From positions 1 to 13,277 of the forward strand of contig JADFMW010000048.1 in the NCBI GenBank assembly GCA_022563655.1: DNA of 13,277 nucleotides. The letters run 5' to 3'. Below are positions 7,048 through 13,277 of this stretch, in pieces (position 1 is the stretch's first letter; each line of letters begins with the position of its first letter). Both the position numbers and the translations under genes were made by a program. The notes beneath the pieces are model-generated. The model did no database searches and was not told where the DNA came from. It worked only from the letters and a program-made list of their open reading frames with translations. Source of the stretch: Pseudomonadota bacterium (GTDB taxonomy: Bacteria > Pseudomonadota > Alphaproteobacteria > JAAXGF01).

Positions 7048-7473
7048 ATGACGAATGACAACGAGCTCGGCTACCTCAAGCCGCCGATAGACAAGCCGTT
7101 CAAGAAGGGCCAGTCCGGCAACCCCAGGGGCCGGCCCAAGGGCAGCAAGAACGCCCGAACGATCGTAAACGAGACGCTGAACAGTACCGTCACGATCAAG
7201 GAGAATGGCCGCACCCGCCGGGTCAAGTTCCTCGAAGCGTTCGTGCACCAGCTCGCCGCCAAGGCGCTAAACGGATCGACGCACGACCAGAGCGCGCTGT
7301 TCAAGCTGATCCACGAATACGCGCCTGAGTTTCTGGAAGAGTCCGATCTGCCTCGGTTGATCACGGTCAAGTATGTTTTGCCGGACGGCAAGACAATGGA
7401 TTCGTATGCAGAAAATACTCCGTACTCAGATACTCCGGACAACGATCCAAAAGCTTCACCAGCCAAGAAGTAA
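7048..7473 (+). CDS. DUF5681 domain-containing protein
   Basis: The 141-residue protein carries the N-terminal DUF5681 signature at about residues 18-36: FKKGQSGNPRGRPKGSKN. The rest is a helical segment with KFLEAFVHQLAAKALNGSTHDQSALFKLIHEYAPE and a polar, probably disordered tail ending SPAKK. The function of the family is not established; the basic glycine-rich head suggests nucleic acid contact. In alphaproteobacteria it is commonly found in prophages and islands next to DNA methylases, and here a methylase remnant precedes it by 80 bases. The ATG at 7048 has a good ribosome binding sequence, AGGAAGG, about 8 bases upstream. The gene looks intact. Confidence 0.82.
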   Translation: MTNDNELGYLKPPIDKPFKKGQSGNPRGRPKGSKNARTIVNETLNSTVTIKENGRTRRVKFLEAFVHQLAAKALNGSTHDQSALFKLIHEYAPEFLEESDLPRLITVKYVLPDGKTMDSYAENTPYSDTPDNDPKASPAKK

Positions 7474-7595
7474 CCCGTTCTCGCAGAAATGAAGATTACA
7501 GCTGGCTTGATTGACTGGCTCCGCACCGGTCCTCGTTTTGACCGGAATTCCGCCGTGAAGGAAGCGTCCCTTGCCGATATCGGGAGGGACGGATC

Positions 7596-7889
7596 ATGGA
7601 CGACGATTATCGAGAGCTGGCGAACCGCCTATTTGCGACCGCGACCGCGATGCTGGAGGACACCACCGAGGCGGCGGTCGGCGGGCAGTCGACTCGGATT
7701 GCGCAATCGAAACTCGTCAATCAGGGCGACGTCAGCCGGATCCTCCCACTCGGCCTTCTCGCCCCTGACATCGTCGAGGCGATCCTTGGTGGTCGCCAGC
7801 CCATCGAGCTGACGGCCAAACGGCTGAAACGGATACGCGATCTCCCCGTGTCATGGGCGGAGCAGCGCCGGATCCTGGGCTTCGCCTGA
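7596..7889 (+). CDS. Small protein with serine-recombinase-type C-terminal segment, probably a mobile-element remnant
   Basis: The 97-residue product has two parts. The C-terminal half (about residues 45-97) reads SRILPLGLLAPDIVEAIL, then GRQPIELTAKRL and LPVSWAEQRRILGF. This is the conserved tail of many alphaproteobacterial serine recombinases, usually with R-L-R-L-A-F-L-A-P-D-I. The N-terminal half (MDDDYRELANRLFATATAML) has no recombinase feature and may come from another small gene, so the ORF could be a deletion scar joining two genes. The catalytic resolvase domain is absent, so it cannot recombine DNA. GGGAGG lies 8 bases before the ATG at 7596, so expression is possible. Its place near the 3' end of a tRNA gene fits the integrase-side edge of an island. 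Confidence 0.6.
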   Translation: MDDDYRELANRLFATATAMLEDTTEAAVGGQSTRIAQSKLVNQGDVSRILPLGLLAPDIVEAILGGRQPIELTAKRLKRIRDLPVSWAEQRRILGFA

Positions 7890-8094
7890 TCGATCGACCC
7901 GTGCACCGCACAAATCGGACGAAAAGTTATGGCGCTCGAAACCGGCCGACAGAGACGGTCGGCGGATTTGGCCCAAAATTCCTGAGTTCGCGCGTCTCCC
8001 GGCCATGGTTGCCGGCGGTGTCCCGGCCAAACGCCCCGGAACCGCGGCGTTTCCGCCGCGTGCCGTCATGGACGCAGGTTTGCCGGAAAGCGGG
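7890..8094. other. Intergenic stretch between recombinase remnant and tRNA-Ala
   Basis: No gene is seen. It contains two short inverted repeats: GCCGAC / GTCGGC near 7953-7971 and a perfect 7-bp stem at 8043-8060. Any island attachment core would be expected in or beside this stretch, but the partner copy is not in the window. Confidence 0.5.
8043..8060 (-). terminator. Possible hairpin terminator of the tRNA-Ala transcript
   Basis: The arms CGCGGCG (8043-8049) and CGCCGCG (8054-8060) pair perfectly; on the minus strand the loop is GAAA, a stable GNRA tetraloop. It lies 35 bases beyond the tRNA 3' end. No T-run follows, so it may only be a processing or stability structure. Confidence 0.35.
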
Positions 8095-8170
8095 TGGTGG
8101 AGCCGAGGGGAATCGAACCCCTGACCTCGACATTGCGAACGTCGCGCTCTCCCGACTGAGCTACGGCCCC
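8095..8170 (-). tRNA. tRNA-Ala (anticodon CGC)
   Basis: Read on the minus strand, the gene starts GGGGCCGTAGCTCAG and ends with an encoded CCA (8095-8097). The acceptor stem GGGGCCG pairs with CGGCTCC and includes the G3:U70 wobble that marks alanine tRNAs. The D arm is GCTC/GAGC, the anticodon stem CGACG/TGTCG holds the loop TTCGCAA with anticodon CGC (codon GCG), and the T arm has GGTTCGATTCC. All stems fold. The 3' end faces the accessory region, consistent with use as an integration site. Confidence 0.95.
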
Positions 8171-8189
8171 ACGAAATCGCGCCCGCCGG

Positions 8190-8270
8190 CGCGCGATACT
8201 GGGCGCACGATACTGGGCGCGCGATACTGGGCGCGCGATACTGGGCGCGCGATACTGGGCGCGCGATACT
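8190..8270. repeat. Tandem repeat, 14-bp unit, about six copies, upstream of tRNA-Ala
   Basis: The unit CGCGCGATACTGGG starts at 8190, 8204, 8218, 8232, 8246 and 8260. The second copy has one change (CGCACG), and the sixth is cut after CGCGCGATACT. It begins 20 bases upstream of the tRNA 5' end on the minus strand, so it overlaps the tRNA promoter region. The GCGCGAT of the unit can pair with ATCGCGC at 8176-8182. Confidence 0.9.
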
Positions 8271-8342
8271 GTAGGTGGCGCGGAGCAGCTGTCAAGCGCG
8301 CCGCGCCGCGCGCGAGATCGTTGCTGCCGCCGTGCGATGACA

Positions 8343-8353
8343 TGCTATATAAT
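8343..8353 (+). promoter_or_regulatory. Likely promoter -10 region for the yggT cluster
   Basis: TGCTATATAAT contains an extended -10 (TGC before TATATA) and an exact TATAAT at 8348-8353. A weak -35 candidate, TTGCTG, lies at 8321-8326 with a long spacer of 19-21 bases. It is about 60-70 bases ahead of the yggT start, and a 7-bp hairpin (GCGCGCC / GGCGCGC, 8357-8375) falls in the predicted leader. Confidence 0.5.
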
Positions 8354-8415
8354 CGCGCGCGCCGCACCGGCGCGCACGCCGTGACGAAACGGTTGAAAAA
8401 ACGGTCGATCGAACG

Positions 8416-8700
8416 ATGGCGCAATCTCCCCTGCACTGGCTCTTCAACACGGTCGTGGACTTTTATTTAATGCTGGTATTCGTTTACGTCATAATGAGCT
8501 GGCTCACCGCCCTCAACGTCGTCAATACCCGCAACCGCTTCGTCCACTTGGTCGGAAGCTTTCTTTATCGCATCACCGAGCCGGGGCTCAGACCGATCCG
8601 CCGGATGATGCCCAACCTCGGCGGCATCGACCTGTCGCCCGTCGTTCTGATCATTGGTTTGATCTTCCTGCAAAGAGTGGTCAACCGGTACGTCTTCTAG
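8416..8700 (+). CDS. yggT: YggT family integral membrane protein
   Basis: This 94-residue protein has two hydrophobic segments, at about 8-30 and 70-90. Between them lies the YggT pattern: FVYVIMSWL, then VHLVGSFLYRITEPGLRPIRRMMPNLGGIDLSPVVLIIGL. The P-L-R-P/I-R-R and G-G-I-D-L-S-P elements are hallmarks of the family, and the length is typical. YggT proteins sit in the inner membrane; their role is unclear, with links to osmotic and K+ homeostasis in E. coli and to cell division (YlmG in Gram-positives and chloroplasts). The next gene begins 2 bases after the stop, so the two are surely co-transcribed; the YggT/DUF167 pairing is widespread in Proteobacteria. No strong Shine-Dalgarno sequence precedes the ATG. 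Confidence 0.93.
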   Translation: MAQSPLHWLFNTVVDFYLMLVFVYVIMSWLTALNVVNTRNRFVHLVGSFLYRITEPGLRPIRRMMPNLGGIDLSPVVLIIGLIFLQRVVNRYVF

Positions 8701-8702
8701 GG

Positions 8703-9044
8703 ATGTCGCTGGTGTCGTCCCCCCAGTTGCCGGTCGAAGCTGTCGACGGCGGCGTGCGCGTGGCGCTGAGGGTGACGCCCCGGGCCTCGCGCAACCGCAT
8801 CGACGGGGTGCGCGTCGACGCGGCCGGCCGCGCCTTTCTCAGCGTCCGCGTCACCGCACCGCCCGTGGCCGGCAAGGCCAACGCCGCGCTGATCAAGCTG
8901 CTGGCGAAGGCGTGGGACCTCTCGCCGTCGCGCTTGAGCGTCGTCGCCGGCGCCAAGGGCCGGCGCAAGACCGTGCACGTCGCGGGCGATGCGCCCCTGC
9001 TGCTGGCGCGGTTGAGCCACCGGGTCGCCGGCCGCCATGGCTGA
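8703..9044 (+). CDS. DUF167 / YggU family protein
   Basis: The 113-residue product matches the DUF167 fold: VRVALRVTPRASRNRIDGV, then AFLSVRVTAPPVAGKANAALIKLLAKAWDLSPSRL and VVAGAKGRRKTVHV. The PPVxGKANxAL block is the family signature. Function is not established. The start ATG at 8703 lies 2 bases after yggT, and the last 8 bases overlap the start of folD (ATGGCTGA), so yggT, this gene and folD form one translationally coupled unit. A start at a few residues downstream is possible, as the first ten residues are not conserved. Confidence 0.93.
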   Translation: MSLVSSPQLPVEAVDGGVRVALRVTPRASRNRIDGVRVDAAGRAFLSVRVTAPPVAGKANAALIKLLAKAWDLSPSRLSVVAGAKGRRKTVHVAGDAPLLLARLSHRVAGRHG

Positions 9045-9924
9045 AGCCGCGATCATCGACGGAAAGGCCTTCGCCGCGAGCCTGCGCGCCCGTATCGCCC
9101 GCCAGGTCGCCGCCCTCGTGGCGCGCGACGGCGCCACCCCCGGCCTTGCGGCGCTGCTCGTCGGCGACGACCCGGCGAGCCGTCTTTACGTGCGCAACAA
9201 GAGCCGGGCGCTGGCGGAGGCGGGCATGGGCAGCTGGCAGCACCTGATGCCGGCGGACGCCACGCAAGACGCGGTGATGGCCAAGGTCGCCGAGCTCAAC
9301 GACGACCCCAAGGTCGACGGCATCCTGGTCCAGTTGCCGCTGCCCGAACAGCTCGATGCGGCCGCGGTGCTCAACACAATCGACCCGGCGAAGGACATCG
9401 ACGGCTTCCACGTCGTCAACGTCGGCCGCCTGGCGACGGGCCAGGAGGCGATGGTGCCGTGCACGCCGCTCGGCTGCCTGATGCTGCTGCGCGACCGGCT
9501 CGGCGAGCTCAAGGGCCTCGATGCCGTGGTGGTGGGGCGCTCGAACATCGTCGGCAAGCCGATGGCGCAGCTCCTCCTGGCCGCGCACTGCACGGTGACG
9601 ATGGCGCACTCGCGCACCCGCGACCTGCCCGCGGTGTGCCGGCGCGCCGATATCCTCGTCGTCGCCGTCGGCCGGCCGGAGATGGTGCGCGGCGACTGGA
9701 TCAAGCCGGGAGCGGCGGTGCTCGACGTGGGCATCAACCGCGTCGAGCGTGACGGCAAGACGCGCCTCGTGGGCGACGTCGCCTTCGCCGAGGCCCGCGA
9801 GGTCGCGGGAGCGATCACGCCGGTGCCCGGCGGGGTCGGGCCGATGACCATCGCGTGCTTGTTGCTGAACACGCTCACCGCCGCCTGCCGCCGGCGTGGG
9901 CTCGCGGTGCCGGAGGCGGCATGA
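9037..9924 (+). CDS. folD: Bifunctional methylenetetrahydrofolate dehydrogenase / methenyltetrahydrofolate cyclohydrolase
   Basis: FolD interconverts 5,10-methylene-, methenyl- and 10-formyl-tetrahydrofolate in the cytosol, with NADP+, and feeds purine and formyl-methionine synthesis. The 295-residue length is normal. RLYVRNKSRA at 49-58 holds the conserved Y51 and the catalytic lysine K55. VDGILVQLPLP (93-103), DPAKDIDGFH (116-125) and PCTPLG (141-146) form the folate pocket. VVVGRSNIVGKP (164-175) is the nucleotide-binding segment, and ITPVPGGVGPMT near the C-terminus is the second FolD signature. The start overlaps the DUF167 stop. All key residues are present and it appears functional. 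Confidence 0.97.
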   Translation: MAEAAIIDGKAFAASLRARIARQVAALVARDGATPGLAALLVGDDPASRLYVRNKSRALAEAGMGSWQHLMPADATQDAVMAKVAELNDDPKVDGILVQLPLPEQLDAAAVLNTIDPAKDIDGFHVVNVGRLATGQEAMVPCTPLGCLMLLRDRLGELKGLDAVVVGRSNIVGKPMAQLLLAAHCTVTMAHSRTRDLPAVCRRADILVVAVGRPEMVRGDWIKPGAAVLDVGINRVERDGKTRLVGDVAFAEAREVAGAITPVPGGVGPMTIACLLLNTLTAACRRRGLAVPEAA

Positions 9925-9937
9925 GGCGGGCGCGGCC

Positions 9938-10633
9938 ATGATCGGGACCATCGAGGGGGTCGCGCTGGCGGCGGTCTTCTTCGTCGCGAGCCACATCGTG
10001 CTGGCGAGCGGGCCGCTGCGCGCCGCGCTGGTCAAGCGCATCGGCGAGAAGGTCTATCGCGGCCTGTATTCGGCGGTCGCGAGCGCCGGGCTCGTGTGGC
10101 TCGTGATCGCCTTCAACACTGCGCCCTACGTCGAGCTGTGGGCCGAAGCCGCGTGGGCGCGCTACGTGCCGCTGGTGGTGATCCCGTTCGCCGCCATCCT
10201 GTTGGCGTGCGGCGTGACGACGCGCAACCCGACGGCGATCGGCGGCGGCGTGGACGCGGGAACGGCGAACCCCGCGCCGGGCATCATGAAGGTGACGCGC
10301 CACCCCGTCCTGTGGGGCATCGCCCTGTGGGCGCTCGCCCACATTCCGCCCAACGGCGATGCCGGATCGCTCATCCTGTTCGGCGCGTTCGCGATCCTCG
10401 CCTTCGCCGGCATGGTGCTGATCGACCGCAAGCGCGAGCAGTCCATGGGCACCGCGTGGGGGCCGATCGCGCTGACCACCTCGGTGCTGCCGTTCGCCGC
10501 CATGCTTTCGGGCCGCGCCAAGGTGCAGCTCGGCGAGATCGGCGCCTGGCGCATCCTCGCCGGCCTCGCCCTCTACCTCGCCCTCGCGCTCGCCCACCTG
10601 CCGGTCATCGGCAAGAGCGCCCTGCCGTTTTAG
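9938..10633 (+). CDS. NnrU family membrane protein
   Basis: The 231-residue product is strongly hydrophobic, with about six predicted membrane segments (roughly 5-24, 42-60, 76-93, 120-135, 143-160 and 205-222). It carries the NnrU pattern APGIMKVTRHPVLWGIALWALAHI, followed by VLIDRKREQSMG. NnrU was first linked to nitrate/nitric oxide respiration in Rhizobiales, but close relatives occur widely in bacteria without denitrification, and the HP-W-G element resembles isoprenylcysteine methyltransferase-like membrane proteins. No denitrification genes are present here, so its role is open. I chose the ATG at 9938, 13 bases after folD, rather than the upstream in-frame start at 9896, because the longer version would begin inside folD with unlike residues. 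Confidence 0.88.
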   Translation: MIGTIEGVALAAVFFVASHIVLASGPLRAALVKRIGEKVYRGLYSAVASAGLVWLVIAFNTAPYVELWAEAAWARYVPLVVIPFAAILLACGVTTRNPTAIGGGVDAGTANPAPGIMKVTRHPVLWGIALWALAHIPPNGDAGSLILFGAFAILAFAGMVLIDRKREQSMGTAWGPIALTTSVLPFAAMLSGRAKVQLGEIGAWRILAGLALYLALALAHLPVIGKSALPF

Positions 10634-10701
10634 GCAACGACGCCAAGGCCTTTGCCGCTAAGATCAATTGATTGACCTTGTTCGCCTCGCGGCGGCCTCG
10701 G

Positions 10702-11910
<1,209 letters not shown>

Positions 11911-11942
11911 GCCGAAATGCCTTCACGCCGCCGAAGCCGCGG

Positions 11943-11970
11943 AGTATAGGCCAAAGCCGAGCACCGGCAA
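11943..11970 (-). promoter_or_regulatory. Predicted sigma-70 promoter of argG
   Basis: On the minus strand TTGCCG (11965-11970) and TATACT (11943-11948) are separated by 16 bases, close to the housekeeping consensus. The predicted transcription start is about 25 bases before the argG ATG. No ArgR-like operator is recognisable. Confidence 0.6.
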
Positions 11971-12031
11971 GGCCGCGGCGCCATTCAGGCCATAATCGAC
12001 GCTGAGTGGCTTCGTCCGCGCGTGGTCGGCT

Positions 12032-12053
12032 GCAACCGGGTTGCGTTCAACCC
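12032..12053. other. Overlapping inverted repeats at the rlmN stop
   Basis: GGGTTG (12038-12043) pairs with CAACCC (12048-12053) around a CGTT loop that includes the rlmN stop codon. A second dyad, GCAACC / GGTTGC, lies at 12032-12044. The two hairpins would be mutually exclusive. Without a T-run this is at best a weak terminator for rlmN. Confidence 0.3.
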
Positions 12054-13192
12054 GCCGCGGCTGCCCGGTCGGCCACCGCCCGGCTCCTGCGTTCGCGCAC
12101 GCTGGCCGACTTGAGCTGGCCGCACGCCGCCATGATGTCGCGGCCGCGGGGGCTGCGCACCGGCGCCGCGTAGCCGGCGGCGTTGACGATTTCGGCGAAG
12201 CCGCGGATCGCGGCGTCGGACGAGCACCGGAAAGGCGCGCCCGGCCACGGGTTGAACGGGATCAGGTTGACCTTGGCCGGGATGCCCGCGATCAGCCGCA
12301 CCAGCGCCCGGGCGTCGGCGGGCGAATCGTTGACGCCGTCGAGCATGACGTACTCGAAGGTGATGCGCCGGGTGTTGCCGCCGGCGGGGTACGCGCGGCA
12401 CGCGGCCAGCAGCGCCTCGATCCCGTAACGCTTGTTGAGCGGCACCAGCCGGCTGCGCAGCTCGTCGGTCACCGCGTGCAGCGAGACCGCGAGGTTGACC
12501 CCGAGCTCCTCGCCCAGGCGCCCGATCATCGGCACCACGCCGGCGGTGGAAAGCGTGATGCGCCGCCGCGAGATCGCGATCCCCTCCGAATCCATGACGA
12601 TGCCGAGCGCCGCGGCGACGTTGTCGTAATTGAAGAGCGGCTCGCCCATCCCCATCATCACGATGCTCGAGATCAGGCGCCCCTCGGACGGCGACGGCCA
12701 CTCGCCCAGCGCGTCGCGCGCCACCATCACCTGGCCGACGATCTCGCCGGCGCCGAGGTTGCGCACGATCGGTTGCGTGCCGGTATGGCAGAACCGGCAC
12801 GTCAGCGTGCAGCCGACCTGCGAGGAGAGGCACAGGGCGCCGCGGTCCTCGTCGGGGATGTGGACGCTTTCGACCTCGTGGCCATCGACCATGCCGAGGA
12901 GCCACTTCCGCGTGCCGTCGTCCGAGGTCTCGAGGCGCGCGACGCGCGGGCGGGCGATGAAATGGCGCTCGGCGAGCTGCGCCCGCAAGGGCTTGCCCAG
13001 CGTCGTCATCGCGCCGAAGTCGCTGATCCCCCGGTGGTACATCCAGTGCCACAGCTGCTTGGCGCGAAACGGCTTGGCGCCGAGTGCGCGCACCCGCTCG
13101 GCGAGCGCCGCGCGGCCCAGCCCAAGCAGGTTCGTGCGGCCCTCGGCGTCGAGTTGCGGCGGCGGCGCAAAGGCGGATGGCGCATAGATCAT
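12047..13192 (-). CDS. rlmN: Dual-specificity rRNA/tRNA adenine-C2 methyltransferase RlmN (radical SAM)
   Basis: RlmN makes 2-methyladenosine at A2503 of 23S rRNA and A37 of some tRNAs. The radical-SAM cluster motif is in SSQVGCTLTCRFCHTG, with three cysteines in the CxxxCxxC order. GMGEPLFNYD binds SAM, and RITLSTAGVVP and NLAVSLHAV are conserved core strands. Near the C-terminus, RDIMAACGQL holds the second catalytic cysteine that forms the methylated protein intermediate. From the ATG at 13192 (MIYAPSAF) the protein has 381 residues. An upstream ATG at 13222 would add ten residues, but these would lie inside a strong hairpin and are unlike the family, so I prefer the shorter form. Neither start has a good Shine-Dalgarno sequence. 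argG lies downstream on the same strand. Confidence 0.96.
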   Translation of the reverse strand: MIYAPSAFAPPPQLDAEGRTNLLGLGRAALAERVRALGAKPFRAKQLWHWMYHRGISDFGAMTTLGKPLRAQLAERHFIARPRVARLETSDDGTRKWLLGMVDGHEVESVHIPDEDRGALCLSSQVGCTLTCRFCHTGTQPIVRNLGAGEIVGQVMVARDALGEWPSPSEGRLISSIVMMGMGEPLFNYDNVAAALGIVMDSEGIAISRRRITLSTAGVVPMIGRLGEELGVNLAVSLHAVTDELRSRLVPLNKRYGIEALLAACRAYPAGGNTRRITFEYVMLDGVNDSPADARALVRLIAGIPAKVNLIPFNPWPGAPFRCSSDAAIRGFAEIVNAAGYAAPVRSPRGRDIMAACGQLKSASVRERRSRAVADRAAAAG

Positions 13193-13211
13193 GGAGACTA
13201 GGTGTGGGCTG

Positions 13212-13235
13212 CCCCGCCCCATGGCAAGGGCGGGG
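13212..13235 (-). terminator. GC-rich hairpin before rlmN, possible terminator or leader structure
   Basis: CCCCGCCC (13212-13219) and GGGCGGGG (13228-13235) form a perfect 8-bp stem with an 8-base loop. On the minus strand it follows the putative end of an upstream frame by 7 bases and precedes the chosen rlmN start by about 20. No T-run is present, so it may instead be a leader hairpin. Confidence 0.4.
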
Positions 13236-13242
13236 GCCTGGC

Positions 13243-13277
13243 CTACCGCTTGCGGCAGGCGTTGCTGATCTCGCTGT
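13243..13277 (-). CDS. Possible C-terminal end of an upstream gene, cut by the window edge
   Basis: One minus-strand frame reads SEISNACRKR and stops at TAG (13243-13245), just before the hairpin at 13212-13235. Ten residues are too few to identify a product. The placement of a hairpin right after the stop is the main support. Confidence 0.25.
   Translation of the reverse strand, partial: SEISNACRKR

Noticed and set aside
6622..7248. 208-codon minus-strand frame
   Set aside because: As a whole it runs opposite the well-supported DUF5681 gene and the methylase remnant. Only its last 42 codons look protein-like and these are reported separately.
4701..8270. CRISPR arrays at the two tandem repeats
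   Set aside because: The units are 26 and 14 bases, directly abutting, without unique spacers, and no cas genes are present.
7853..8470. 205-codon plus-strand frame
   Set aside because: It crosses the tRNA gene and the 14-bp repeats; the product is an artefact of GC-rich non-coding DNA.
8893..10041. Long minus-strand frame opposite folD
   Set aside because: It is a mirror of folD codon usage with His/Arg/Ala-rich residues; folD carries all family motifs.
10634..10701. Bidirectional terminator between nnrU and argG
   Set aside because: Only short palindromes (AAGGCCTT, ATCAATTGAT) were found, without stem-loop plus T-run.
12041..13201. 386-codon plus-strand frame opposite rlmN
   Set aside because: The minus-strand RlmN has the radical-SAM cysteines; this frame is a shadow.

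Overview
The window looks like a high-GC alphaproteobacterial chromosome, possibly Rhodospirillales-like. This rests on the yggT / DUF167 / folD / nnrU cluster, on argG beside rlmN, and on the strong GC codon bias of the right half. The genus cannot be told. By eye, positions 1 to about 3400 are clearly lower in GC than the core genes from 8400 onward.

Right side, 8095-13277, is ordinary core chromosome. A tRNA-Ala(CGC) gene lies on the minus strand. It is followed by a tight plus-strand cluster: yggT, a DUF167 (YggU) gene, folD (one-carbon/folate metabolism) and nnrU. Convergent to these on the minus strand are rlmN (rRNA/tRNA m2A methyltransferase) and argG (arginine synthesis). argG has its own recognisable promoter.

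Left side, 1-8094, is accessory DNA ending at the 3' end of the tRNA gene, a classic integration site for genomic islands. From left to right it holds four parts. (a) A restriction-modification-like pair: a large Eco57I-type adenine methyltransferase broken by a single in-frame TGA, and a small overlapping PD-(D/E)XK nuclease-like gene. (b) Two minus-strand Sel1-repeat genes with exported N-termini. One is fused to the first domains of a bacterial alpha-2-macroglobulin and stops where the restriction-modification pair begins. (c) Remnants of a beta-class DNA methyltransferase followed by an intact DUF5681 gene. (d) A small ORF whose C-terminus matches the tail of serine recombinases. Parts (c) and (d) look like the worn end of a mobile element next to the tRNA.

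Two short tandem arrays stand out: four 26-bp units between the Sel1 genes, and about six 14-bp units directly upstream of the tRNA gene. The most interesting points are the interrupted methyltransferase with its overlapping nuclease partner, and the Sel1/alpha-2-macroglobulin chimera cut off by the island edge. No CRISPR array, insertion sequence or rRNA was seen.
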